A DNA stretch of 20,076 bases, taken from Cyanobacteria bacterium RUI128. Its GTDB lineage: Bacteria; Cyanobacteriota; Vampirovibrionia; Gastranaerophilales; Gastranaerophilaceae. The position numbers were made by a program, and so were the translations under genes. Every line of letters begins with the position of its first letter. Position 1 is the stretch's first letter. The stretch spans positions 1 to 20,076 of the forward strand of contig JAILHQ010000055.1 of NCBI GenBank assembly GCA_024695725.1. Direction: 5' to 3'. Shown here in pieces: positions 1 through 7,081 of this stretch. The notes beneath the pieces were generated by a model, which had not been told where the DNA came from, did not search any database, and was given only the letters and a program-made list of their open reading frames with translations.

Positions 1-424
1 GATAATCCTAAAGCACTGATATTTGACCTGATGTTTATAAAATCGTTTAAATCTGATATGAAAGCGGATGCACATCTTGCATCAACACTGGAACTTGTCT
101 TATAATACCGTCTTCCGAACGATTTATGTTTATCATACCAACTTTTGTTTTTGAGTCCAAAATCTGAGGTATAATTGCCCTGCAATTTGAGAACCCAAAA
201 TTCTTTTCGATATCAATATTTTTTGACCTGTTATCCACAGAAACAGACATTCTTTCCGGTAGTACAATCGGGGATCTTACATCTGTTGACTGATTATCAA
301 AATTGATTGCGGTATAGATATTGTCGTACTTTGCCATTGTTGATGCAAGATGTGCATCCGCTTTCATATCAGATTTAAACGATTTTATAAACATCAGGTC
401 AAATATCAGTGCTTTAGGATTATC
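1..424. repeat. 87-bp perfect inverted repeat at the window's left edge (arms 1-87 and 338-424)
   Basis: Bases 1-87 are the exact reverse complement of 338-424 (position i pairs with 425-i, with the match ending at base 88). The arms are separated by 250 bp. Both arms carry coding sequence of the same CHASE2 gene, so the left arm is an inverted duplicate of a gene segment and not a functional palindrome. This is typical of a fold-back chimera at a contig end. A genuine inverted duplication is less likely. Confidence 0.93.
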
Positions 425-736
425 CGCCTCAACTCTTTCGATTATCCTTGAATATACCCTTCTTGAAATTGGCCATTCGCCGTATTTATCAAGTATGTAT
501 TCATAACTTCCGTCGTCAATTGCAATGATTACAATATCCTTACTTGGTTTTAAATGTCTGTGTTTTACTAACAGAGACTGTCTGTAATCGAATGATTTAT
601 TTTCGGAATCATTGAAAAAATTGATTATCATTGTGTTGTTTGCCAATAAAAATATGGCAAACAATATTGATGCCGTAATCAAAAAATAAGCAATTCCGTT
701 AAATATCTGCTCTCTGGTTAATTTATTATCGCTCAA
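47..736 (-). pseudogene. CHASE2-domain membrane sensor protein, 3' part lost at inverted repeat
   Basis: The N-terminal part of an extracytoplasmic sensor protein. After a short cytoplasmic N-terminus there is one membrane segment (about residues 11-32). It is followed by a CHASE2-type domain with the characteristic stretches KPSKDIVIIAIDD, WPISRRVYSRII, NPKALIFDLMF and EDGIIRQVP. The start is TTG, preceded by GAGG at 8 bases; no ATG or GTG lies in frame after the upstream stop. About residue 216 the frame runs into the inverted copy of its own sequence (bases 1-87) and stops after 13 nonsense residues. CHASE2 proteins normally go on to further membrane helices and a cyclase, kinase, phosphatase or similar output domain, which is missing here. 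The output domain cannot be inferred. The gene follows the 49-aa ORF by 65 bp and may share its transcript. Confidence 0.8.
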
Positions 737-801
737 AACAAGTACCTCACGACATGAGTGAATAGTAAATAGTAAATTTTTACTATGACTAATCAGTTAA
801 A

Positions 802-951
802 CTACTTTTCTGTCTTTATTTTACCAAAAAAGTTATTCCTGATAAACTCTCTTTCTAACAATTTGTTATTTAACTTCAAAATTTCCGTTGTATAAGCCAA
901 TTCATCAGGTTTAAGCAGATAGTTTATCAAACAGTCCTCATGCAAACTCAT
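802..951 (-). CDS. 49-aa hypothetical protein
   Basis: A short ORF of 49 residues starting MSLHEDCLINYLLKPDEL, with a lysine/asparagine-rich, probably helical C-terminal half. I chose the ATG at 951 and not an in-frame ATG 48 bases upstream because GAGGTG sits 7 bases before it. A TATAAT box (minus strand, 977-982) lies about 25 bases upstream, without a clear -35 element. It is not recognised as any family and has no Cys pairs, membrane segment or signal peptide. It lies upstream of and in the same direction as the CHASE2 gene, so it could be co-transcribed. It may be spurious, but its RBS and -10 element support translation. Confidence 0.5.
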   Translation of the reverse strand: MSLHEDCLINYLLKPDELAYTTEILKLNNKLLEREFIRNNFFGKIKTEK

Positions 952-1183
952 AAAACACCTCACATATTGTCGACAAATTATACTGACGGCAAGAAACATA
1001 AAACCGATAATAAAATAAAGAAAAATAGTTCAAATAATATAGATTATAAAATATTAAGTTATGTTACGAACTTCTAAAAAAAGCTAAAGTCTAGGAAGTT
1101 TCAGCCGTAATGCATGGTGTAACAAACGAGTTTATTTTTTTTCGCGAACCACTTGTTTGATTACAGAATAGGAAAAACGGGAA

Positions 1184-3124
1184 ATGGGACTTTCATCGTC
1201 ACAAGCTAGATTATTAAATCTGACTGCAAGAATGCACCAGATAGAATATAAAGCGGCCAAGGTTGAGGCTCAAAAGCTTCAAATGGCTAACGAATCCCGT
1301 CGTGTGTATGATGATTACTTACTGGCACTGGATGCTACAAAAATTCAATTAAAAACAATAGATACAGACGGATCTTTGAAGAATGTTGATGCAACATATC
1401 AAAGATTATTGGATGCAGGTTATTATATAGGATTTTTGGAAACCAACGAAGTTTGGGGTAAAAACGGCAGAGTTGAAGACGGCAAGGTAACAGTCACCCA
1501 GGAAGATTTAGATGACTATGCTACTGCTTCTGGAAACAGAGATTTCTTTACCGCATTGAGAACGGGCAGAGTTGATGCATCGGGTTATAACTCTTCTGAC
1601 GGAGTTTATGAAATATATCTAAAATCACATCTTGACAATGTAACCTCAGCAAACAACTACAGATTGATGTCAAATATTGATTTGTCATCATCACCATTAT
1701 CTTCTTCAAAAACAATTGGTTCCGGTAAAACCTTTGATGGTAACGGTCACTCTATTATAGGATTAGATAAAGCGCTGTTTTCTACAGCGTCCAGCAACTC
1801 AACTATCAAGAATTTATCTGTTCAGGGTAATGTTGGAACAAATGCCATTTTAGTTAATGCAATCAGTGCAAGCGGAGTAAAAATTCAAGATATATCCATA
1901 AGCGGAAGTGTAACTTCAACTGCAAATAATTCTGGTGCATTAGTCGGTTCCGTATCCGGCTCAAACATAGAAATTCAAAGATGTTCTTCAAGCGCAAGCG
2001 TCACAGCAAACGATCAATTAAATGCTGGCGGGCTTATAGGTGTAGTAAATGGAACGAGTTCAAGCAAAGTTCTTATAAAAGACTGTTCTGCAACAGGCGG
2101 AAGTGTAACAGCATCTCGCAATGTTGGTGGTCTTGTCGGCGTAGTAACATATGCTAACATTCAAAACTGTATAACTAACAACGCAGTAAAAGGTACCTTT
2201 GACAATTATCCAAACAGCGGGGGATGCGATTGTGTAGCCGGAGGCTTGTTAGGCCGAGTTTTCTACTGTACAATTACTTATTGCGAAACTCGCGGATCAG
2301 TCGAATCAGCAACTTCTGTCGGCGGAAGTATGTTTGGATACATAGCAGACGGCAGCAATGCATCACACCTGAACGGTAAAGCAAATGTATCTTTGAATAA
2401 AAATGGTTCAATGGTTGATCCAAATATTGCCGGTTCCCTAATGGGTGCATTCTCGGGCGGTATCCACAATGCAACAATAAGTGACAGTAACTTTACAGGA
2501 ACAATTAATGGAAACGGATACACCGGAGATATCGGGGCATTCATCGGAGGATCTACAGATGGTACAAGTGATACAAGCAGTTTAGTTCAAAATTGTTATA
2601 CTTCAGCACCCGGACCTTTCACAAAATGGAATGATTTATCATATACTGAAGCATCTGCACCTGTTGCCAACACTGTTACCGCAGCATCTACAAACATTTC
2701 AACAACATACACTGTTTCAGATACTGGCGGATACGGTCACATGTTCGATTTAATCAAATCAGGGGACTACATTATGGGTACCGCTTCCGATCCTACAAAC
2801 GGACACGCAAATGATACCGAATGGCTTGCTAATATGCTTAATAACGGTTACATCTTCATATACAAACAAGGTGAAGACGGCATTTATTATCAGACAAGCG
2901 TTGCAACAGACACCGGGCTCCAGGAAGTTTCTGACGAATCAAATCTCAGAAAAGCTGAAGCTAAGTATGAAGCCGATATGCGTAAAATCGACATGAAAGA
3001 CAGAAAATACGATACAGATTTAGCTGCCTTAGATGCCGAAAGAAACGCTATCAAATCAGAAATGGAAACACTGAAAACTGTTGCAAAAGACAACGTAGAA
3101 AGAACCTTCAAACTCTTCTCTTAG
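1184..3124 (+). CDS. GLUG-repeat protein with helical N- and C-terminal ends, surface-type, unknown function
   Basis: A 646-residue protein in three parts. Residues 1-60 (beginning MGLSSSQARLLNLTARMHQI) are a charged amphipathic helix. Residues about 160-480 are a Ser/Gly/Asn/Thr-rich beta-solenoid-like middle with seven GLUG-type turns: GALVGSV, GGLIGVV, GGLVGVV, GGLLGRV, GSMFGYI, GSLMGAF and GAFIGGS. Residues about 580-646 are a coiled coil rich in Lys, Glu, Asp and Arg ending VERTFKLFS. There is no signal peptide or anchor. The N-terminal type is one I recall as recurrent in Gastranaerophilales genomes, with no known function. The helical ends resemble the paired terminal helices of flagellar/T3SS-exported proteins, so non-Sec export is possible but unproven. 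The ATG is preceded by AGGAAAAACGGGA. The gene is monocistronic, with flanking genes on the other strand. Confidence 0.85.
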   Translation: MGLSSSQARLLNLTARMHQIEYKAAKVEAQKLQMANESRRVYDDYLLALDATKIQLKTIDTDGSLKNVDATYQRLLDAGYYIGFLETNEVWGKNGRVEDGKVTVTQEDLDDYATASGNRDFFTALRTGRVDASGYNSSDGVYEIYLKSHLDNVTSANNYRLMSNIDLSSSPLSSSKTIGSGKTFDGNGHSIIGLDKALFSTASSNSTIKNLSVQGNVGTNAILVNAISASGVKIQDISISGSVTSTANNSGALVGSVSGSNIEIQRCSSSASVTANDQLNAGGLIGVVNGTSSSKVLIKDCSATGGSVTASRNVGGLVGVVTYANIQNCITNNAVKGTFDNYPNSGGCDCVAGGLLGRVFYCTITYCETRGSVESATSVGGSMFGYIADGSNASHLNGKANVSLNKNGSMVDPNIAGSLMGAFSGGIHNATISDSNFTGTINGNGYTGDIGAFIGGSTDGTSDTSSLVQNCYTSAPGPFTKWNDLSYTEASAPVANTVTAASTNISTTYTVSDTGGYGHMFDLIKSGDYIMGTASDPTNGHANDTEWLANMLNNGYIFIYKQGEDGIYYQTSVATDTGLQEVSDESNLRKAEAKYEADMRKIDMKDRKYDTDLAALDAERNAIKSEMETLKTVAKDNVERTFKLFS

Positions 3125-3159
3125 GAGTAGAACTATCCGCCATTCATAGGGAATAGCAC

Positions 3160-3187
3160 AAAATAAAAACTTCCCGAATGGGAAGTT
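3160..3187 (-). terminator. Rho-independent terminator of the DivIVA/ATPase-E-like gene
   Basis: The 8-bp perfect stem AACTTCCC/GGGAAGTT (3168-3175 and 3180-3187) has tetraloop GAAT. On the minus strand it is followed by a T-rich tract (TTTTATTTT), so it fits the end of the leftward gene stopping at 3225. On the plus strand no T-run follows, so the plus-strand GLUG gene would use the same hairpin only weakly. Confidence 0.8.
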
Positions 3188-3224
3188 AACCGAATTATAA
3201 AATCCAACTTATATCTTTTTTACT

Positions 3225-3812
3225 CTATCTAAAATTACCCTGCATATCAGCGGGTTGAGAAGAGTATGCACCGTTCAGTTCTTCACTGCGCTGGCGCTCT
3301 AACTGAACCTGATTGTTTTTAACCATTTGTTGTAACTGGTTAAGGTTTTGTTCAAGACCTGTAAGAATCTGATCAGCATAGACATTCATTCCGTCCTTAA
3401 TTCTGACAGCTTCATCTCTTGCCTGGTTTCTGATAGCATCAGCCTCTTCAACAGCTTTTCTTTTCATCACCTCACAATCAGCAATAACCTGTTCTTTTAT
3501 CTTTTGAACTTCTCTTTGAACATTCTGCATAATAACAGATTCGCTAAGAAGTCTGTTAGCCTCAGCCTGAGCATCTCTGATAACCTTTTCTGCTCTTTGC
3601 TGTGCTTCGTGCTGAATTTCATCTCTTCTTCTGAGCAGCGCGCGAGCATCCTGCACTTCAGTCGGAAGTGATGCATAAATATTATCCAACAATGTTTCTA
3701 CTACATCTCTTTTCACAACTACCATATAACTTGAAAGAAGTGGGAAACCTCTATCCATAGCTTCTTCCAGTTTACCGAGTAAATTATAAATATTGCTCTG
3801 TTGCGCACTCAT
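3225..3812 (-). CDS. DivIVA / ATPase subunit E-like coiled-coil protein
   Basis: A 195-residue cytoplasmic protein. Residues 1-55 contain the compact head seen in the cyanobacterial/Firmicute DivIVA-ATPase-E-like family (IYNLLGKLEEAM, then RDVVETLLDNIYASLPTEV). The rest is a long Ala/Glu/Arg/Gln heptad coiled coil with the family phrase AEKVIRDAQAEANRLLSES. The tail is Gln/Ser-rich. I chose the ATG at 3812 because AGGAGA lies 10 bases upstream; the 13 extra in-frame upstream codons have no RBS. Its promoter (3853-3882) and its terminator (3160-3187) make it monocistronic. The family is usually guessed to be involved in cell division, polarity or envelope scaffolding. The exact role is unknown. 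Confidence 0.8.
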   Translation of the reverse strand: MSAQQSNIYNLLGKLEEAMDRGFPLLSSYMVVVKRDVVETLLDNIYASLPTEVQDARALLRRRDEIQHEAQQRAEKVIRDAQAEANRLLSESVIMQNVQREVQKIKEQVIADCEVMKRKAVEEADAIRNQARDEAVRIKDGMNVYADQILTGLEQNLNQLQQMVKNNQVQLERQRSEELNGAYSSQPADMQGNFR

Positions 3813-3852
3813 TTTACATATATCTCCTGATACTAAATATATCCTCAACAAA

Positions 3853-3882
3853 ATTCTACGACAAAATTATTTATAAAGTCAA
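3853..3882 (-). promoter_or_regulatory. Promoter of the coiled-coil gene
   Basis: On the minus strand, TTGACT (3877-3882) is followed after 18 bp by TAGAAT (3853-3858), about 40 bases before the ATG at 3812. It is a good sigma70-type match. Confidence 0.6.
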
Positions 3883-3920
3883 ATTTTAGTAAATTTATTA
3901 TGTAGTTTTATTTACAAATA

Positions 3921-3957
3921 AAAAAGAATTGGCCTTTGACCAATTCTTTTTTTATAT
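3921..3957. terminator. Bidirectional intrinsic terminator
   Basis: A 12-bp stem (AAAAAGAATTGG at 3921-3932, complement at 3940-3951) with loop CCTTTGA and T-runs on both strands. It lies just after the stop at 3967 of the leftward three-gene unit and would end that transcript. Confidence 0.85.
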
Positions 3958-3966
3958 ATTTTTACA

Positions 3967-4731
3967 CTACACGCTTTTTTGTACTTTATCTGCTCTTGCG
4001 CTTTCAACAAACTTACCGAAGGTAGTGTTTACCGGTGCAGGTTTTTCTGTTCCGAAATTAACTACTGTCGGTTTTGGCTGAGCTTGTTCTGCTGCAACCT
4101 GTTTTTCTCCGTTCTTCTGAGATTTGTAGTTTTGATAAACTTTACCAACCTTACTTGCAAGAGGTGTTACAAGAACCGGTGCGATGTATCTGTACATCAT
4201 TGTGAAGATCAATAACTGTTTAGCTATATCGAAGCCTTTCATTCTTGTTGAAAGTTTTGCATGTCCCTGGTTTGCTTCTCTGAACTTGTAACCTAAGTTC
4301 TTACTGAATTTACCGAGAGCATCGTTCAAACCGTAAGCACCTAAAGTTGACAAACCTGTAACCATTACCTGGTTAGTTGCCAATACCTTAGCACGCTTTT
4401 TCTGTTCTTCGTCTTTATTTAATGTTTTAAGTGTTCTGTTTGCATAGAAATAAGTTGTTACAAAAGAACCTGCTGTTGACATGTGACTTGGTAAGTTCTT
4501 CATATCAGCAGTTCTGTCTGCAAAACCTTGCATAAATTTTGAGTTCATTACAGGCTGTAATACTGGCTTGATGATTGCTTTTTCGATGAAATCTTCTTTT
4601 GCCTTCTTGTATTTTGTACCAAAGTCATTAAGGAACGCATTTGATCTGCTGAACATAGATGCGGTTGACTTAGGTGCAGCTGTGAATGCTTGTTGATTAT
4701 TGTTTGTTAAAGAAACAGGAGCTATATTCAT
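3967..4731 (-). CDS. Lineage-specific hypothetical protein, probably membrane-associated
   Basis: A 254-residue basic protein with no recognised domain. It has a low-complexity polar N-terminus (MNIAPVSLTNNNQQAFTAAP). Two hydrophobic stretches could touch or cross a membrane: about residues 119-138 (ATNQVMVTGLSTLGAYGLND) and about 170-195 (KQLLIFTMMYRYIAPVLVTP). The tail is Lys/Gln/Pro-rich. There is no signal peptide. The ATG shares one base with the stop of the preceding gene (TAATG) and has AGGAG 7 bases upstream inside that gene, so the two are translationally coupled. It is the last gene of the unit 5961-3967. The name-less N-terminal style is common in Gastranaerophilales proteins. Function unknown. 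Confidence 0.75.
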   Translation of the reverse strand: MNIAPVSLTNNNQQAFTAAPKSTASMFSRSNAFLNDFGTKYKKAKEDFIEKAIIKPVLQPVMNSKFMQGFADRTADMKNLPSHMSTAGSFVTTYFYANRTLKTLNKDEEQKKRAKVLATNQVMVTGLSTLGAYGLNDALGKFSKNLGYKFREANQGHAKLSTRMKGFDIAKQLLIFTMMYRYIAPVLVTPLASKVGKVYQNYKSQKNGEKQVAAEQAQPKPTVVNFGTEKPAPVNTTFGKFVESARADKVQKSV

Positions 4732-5825
4732 TATGAAACTCCTTTCTTGAACGCACTAAAAGTTGAGCTTCCGCTCGACTTAACTACTGTATTGTTTGAT
4801 TGTGATACGACATTTAAAGGTTTGATTTGTGCAGTCTGTGTTGATGATGCATCCGGTTTCTTACGTTTCTCTATACCGAAGGATTTCAACAGAGGCGGTA
4901 TCAGAGCGATTGTAAGGGATGCTCTGAACGGTGCCAACAGGATATCAGGCACCATATTCACAAATTTCTGAACGTTTTGTTCTTTTTGTGCACCGATTTC
5001 CATATCTTCGGTAATTGGAGTAAGATCCTTTTCGGTAACCTCTTCACCATATGTTCTTACACCGTCTTTACCAACCTTAGATCTGCGAAGTACACCATTA
5101 TTATCAAAAGCGAAATCTTTAGCCTGAACAGCTTCGCCAATAGGTTGTACTCTGTCACCTTTTACTTTGAATTTTCCGACACCATTTTCAGTCTTGAGGT
5201 GCATCCAACCTCCGTCTTCTTTCTGTACCGGCTTTATTCTAACAACATTTGTTTTTGATTCCACATAGAAATTAGGGAATTTCTTTTCGAAGGCTGCTAT
5301 GTCTCTCTTACCATAAACCATCAACGGTTCCAGATCAGCACATAATACAGTGCCGTCTTTTCTTAACATCTTTCCTTCGGCATTTGTAGCAATCTTCTTA
5401 ATCATTGATTTGCCGTCTTGTGCTAAAGTTTCTTCAACCTTAACGCTAGGATAGAATTTCTGAATCATTTCAGGTTTGAAATATTTTGTAGGATTTGCAA
5501 CCATTTTCTTCACACCCATCGCAATAGGAGTTGCAAATACCATAGGCCATAAATAACCAACCACCCCGGATGAAATGGAGTGGCAGTTTGCATAAGTAGC
5601 ATCTTTTTTATCTTCAGTTATGATGTAATTAGTAACAGGTCTTGGCCCTACGCAAATTGCCAACGCAAACAAAGATTGACAAAGTGTCTGGTTCTCGGCA
5701 GCCACATCAAGGACTTTTCCGAGAGTCTCACTTCTCATCATTTTTTTCAGTGCAACATCTTTACCTCCGGCAATCGCTGCCTTCGCTGTCTTAGGTACTA
5801 TTGAACCCATGACCTTGTTAATCAT
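4731..5825 (-). CDS. Lineage-specific hypothetical membrane protein
   Basis: A 364-residue protein with no recognised family. Visible layout: a basic N-terminus, hydrophobic segments at about residues 48-68 (TLCQSLFALAICVGPRPVTN) and 84-105 (SGVVGYLWPMVFATPIAMGV), and a long polar domain (about 110-290) rich in Lys/Gly/Val beta-strand-like repeats (GKMLRKDGTVL, GVLRRSKVGKDGVRTYGEEV). A third hydrophobic stretch follows (about 295-318, LLAPFRASLTIALIPPLLKS), then a Ser/Thr/Asn tail. The ATG has AAAGGA 8 bases upstream and lies inside the last codons of the 47-aa ORF (8-base overlap). It is coupled downstream to the 254-aa gene by TAATG. The paired membrane proteins may form one envelope-associated complex; this is inference from gene order only. 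Confidence 0.75.
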   Translation of the reverse strand: MINKVMGSIVPKTAKAAIAGGKDVALKKMMRSETLGKVLDVAAENQTLCQSLFALAICVGPRPVTNYIITEDKKDATYANCHSISSGVVGYLWPMVFATPIAMGVKKMVANPTKYFKPEMIQKFYPSVKVEETLAQDGKSMIKKIATNAEGKMLRKDGTVLCADLEPLMVYGKRDIAAFEKKFPNFYVESKTNVVRIKPVQKEDGGWMHLKTENGVGKFKVKGDRVQPIGEAVQAKDFAFDNNGVLRRSKVGKDGVRTYGEEVTEKDLTPITEDMEIGAQKEQNVQKFVNMVPDILLAPFRASLTIALIPPLLKSFGIEKRKKPDASSTQTAQIKPLNVVSQSNNTVVKSSGSSTFSAFKKGVS

Positions 5826-5961
5826 CGCACATTTCCTTTAGTTGTTTTGAAATCTTAGTTGTTGTTTGGTTGAATAAAACGCTTAATTTGTGACCCTTTT
5901 TGCAAGAAGCTTTAGATCTTACGTTGTATGTATTAACCATAGTTTCCAATCTAAATTTCAT
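5818..5961 (-). CDS. 47-aa hypothetical protein, first gene of the unit
   Basis: A short Lys-rich ORF starting MKFRLETMVNTYNVRSKASC and ending KEMCDD, with two Cys residues (20 and 45). AGAAGG lies 8 bases before the ATG. The stop codon overlaps the start of the 364-aa gene by 8 bases (ATGATTAA), a classic coupling arrangement and the main reason to believe it is translated. A second in-frame ATG (residue 8) is possible but has no better RBS. It may be a leader ORF controlling the downstream genes or a small structural protein. No family is recognised. Confidence 0.65.
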   Translation of the reverse strand: MKFRLETMVNTYNVRSKASCKKGHKLSVLFNQTTTKISKQLKEMCDD

Positions 5962-6129
5962 TGTATTAACCTTCTGTATTTATATTAAATCAAACTATGA
6001 TTTTTTTTGTCAGTTTGTTGCAAAACTGTTACATTGTGTCGAACCTTTTCCATATTTAAATTAAAGTTTACCGATTAGTGCGATAAACCCTGATTTTTCG
6101 GCCATTTTGTAACAAAAGATTAACGTTTT
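5962..6129. other. Divergent intergenic region with no clear gene
   Basis: AT-rich sequence between the leftward unit starting at 5961 and the rightward HD-GYP gene. Both must be promoted from here. A CTGACA-like element on the minus strand (near 6010) upstream of an AATATAAAT stretch is a weak promoter candidate for the leftward unit. No RNA-like fold or extra ORF was found. Confidence 0.4.
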
Positions 6130-6157
6130 TTGACTTTGTGTAAATTCTAATTAAATA
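6130..6157 (+). promoter_or_regulatory. Probable promoter of the HD-GYP gene
   Basis: TTGACT (6130-6135) is followed after 16 bp by TAAATA (6152-6157), about 34 bases before the ATG at 6191. Confidence 0.45.
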
Positions 6158-6190
6158 AAAAACTTTATATAAACATAGGTTAAGTTGTGT

Positions 6191-6973
6191 ATGAATTATA
6201 GTGTGTTAAATACATTACCCATAGGTCAGCTTCGTGTCGGCATGAATCAAAGCATGCCTGCTTACAGACCGATTCGCACAGGCAGAGATAATATCTCCGT
6301 CAACAGGGAACTTGACCGCCTTTTAGACAAGAGAGTATTAACAGACATGGTAAACACTAACCCTGTCGTTTTATCAATATTAAAGAACAACAACTTAAAA
6401 CCTGTTATTAATGTAGAGAACTTTAAAAGAACAACTTATGCCCACTCGGTAGATACAAAGAATACCGCAACCGGTATTTACAACTTCCTGCCGACAGATT
6501 TAAAATCACAGGCAAATCTTCAGTATATCCAAAAAGGTGCCATGCTCCATGACCTGGGTAAAGTTTTAATACCTGAAAAAATCATGAACAAAAGAGGCAG
6601 ACTGAACGAAGAAGAAGCAAGAATCATGCATCTTCACTCAAAACTCAGTGATGCTCTTCTTTCAACCCAAAACATTGAGCCTGAAGTTTTGAACATAGTT
6701 AAATACCATCACCAAAACAGAAGAGGTACAGGTTATCCTGAAATCAAAAATACATTGAACGGCTTTGATATAAATACAGAAATCGTATCACTTGCTGACA
6801 AATTCTCTGCTTTAACAGAGAACCGTTCCTACAAAACATCCATGTCAGCTGAAGATGCAATGGCAATCATCAGACAAGATGTTGAAGAAGGAAATATCAA
6901 TCCAAGAGTATACAACGCTCTTGTCGGTTACATCAACAGCGGTAAAACTGCAAAAGTAGCAGTAAACAAATAA
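6191..6973 (+). CDS. HD-GYP domain phosphohydrolase (putative cyclic-di-GMP phosphodiesterase)
   Basis: A 260-residue soluble protein. After an 80-residue N-terminal segment without a recognised sensor comes a complete HD-GYP domain. It has the first His (H85 in TYAHSVDT), HDLGK at 120-124, the long KIMNKRGRLNEEEARIMHLH stretch, HHQNRRGTGYP at 173-183, and LADKFSALTENRSYK corresponding to the usual LADxFDALTxxRPYR. The metal-binding His/Asp residues and the GYP motif are intact, so hydrolysis of c-di-GMP or a related cyclic dinucleotide is plausible. The SALTENRSYK box deviates slightly from consensus. The ATG at 6191 is chosen; an in-frame TTG at 6185 sits 5 bases after AGG and is an alternative start. 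There is no receiver or membrane segment, so input is probably via protein partners or the N-terminal part. Confidence 0.88.
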   Translation: MNYSVLNTLPIGQLRVGMNQSMPAYRPIRTGRDNISVNRELDRLLDKRVLTDMVNTNPVVLSILKNNNLKPVINVENFKRTTYAHSVDTKNTATGIYNFLPTDLKSQANLQYIQKGAMLHDLGKVLIPEKIMNKRGRLNEEEARIMHLHSKLSDALLSTQNIEPEVLNIVKYHHQNRRGTGYPEIKNTLNGFDINTEIVSLADKFSALTENRSYKTSMSAEDAMAIIRQDVEEGNINPRVYNALVGYINSGKTAKVAVNK

Positions 6974-6985
6974 TTCTTAATCTGT

Positions 6986-7020
6986 ATTTACCCCATACAT
7001 TTACCCCATACATTTACCCC
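6986..7020 (+). repeat. 13-bp tandem repeat upstream of leuS (2.7 copies)
   Basis: The unit ATTTACCCCATAC is repeated at 6986-6998 and 6999-7011, with a partial third copy ATTTACCCC at 7012-7020. The third copy supplies the -35 element of the leuS promoter. The inverted motif GGGGTAAATG recurs just after leuS at 9562-9571. Confidence 0.9.
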
Positions 7021-7041
7021 TGATTATTTTTATTATATAAT
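7013..7041 (+). promoter_or_regulatory. leuS promoter
   Basis: TTTACC (7013-7018) lies 17 bp before a perfect TATAAT (7036-7041), about 40 bases before the leuS ATG. The -35 element lies in the last unit of the 13-bp repeat array. Confidence 0.65.
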
Positions 7042-7081
7042 TTTCACGTTAATTGAAGGGACAAAGAGGTAATTTTACATT

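Noticed and set aside
2274..2544. Antisense ORFs of up to 88 codons inside the GLUG gene
   Set aside because: They lie entirely opposite a long convincing gene, have no SD, and their composition follows from the sense repeats.
3348..3671. 107-codon plus-strand ORF opposite the coiled-coil gene
   Set aside because: It is an antisense shadow of a well-supported gene with promoter and terminator; its Ser/Phe/Leu-rich product is an artefact of reading Glu/Lys/Arg codons backwards.
6986..7020. CRISPR array in the short tandem repeats
   Set aside because: The units are 13 bp, directly adjacent, and without spacers. No cas gene is present in the window.
6974..7081. T-box or other amino-acid riboswitch upstream of leuS
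   Set aside because: Only 108 bases separate the genes. No T-box sequence, specifier loop or terminator/antiterminator pair was seen; the repeats there are simple 13-bp tandem units at a promoter.
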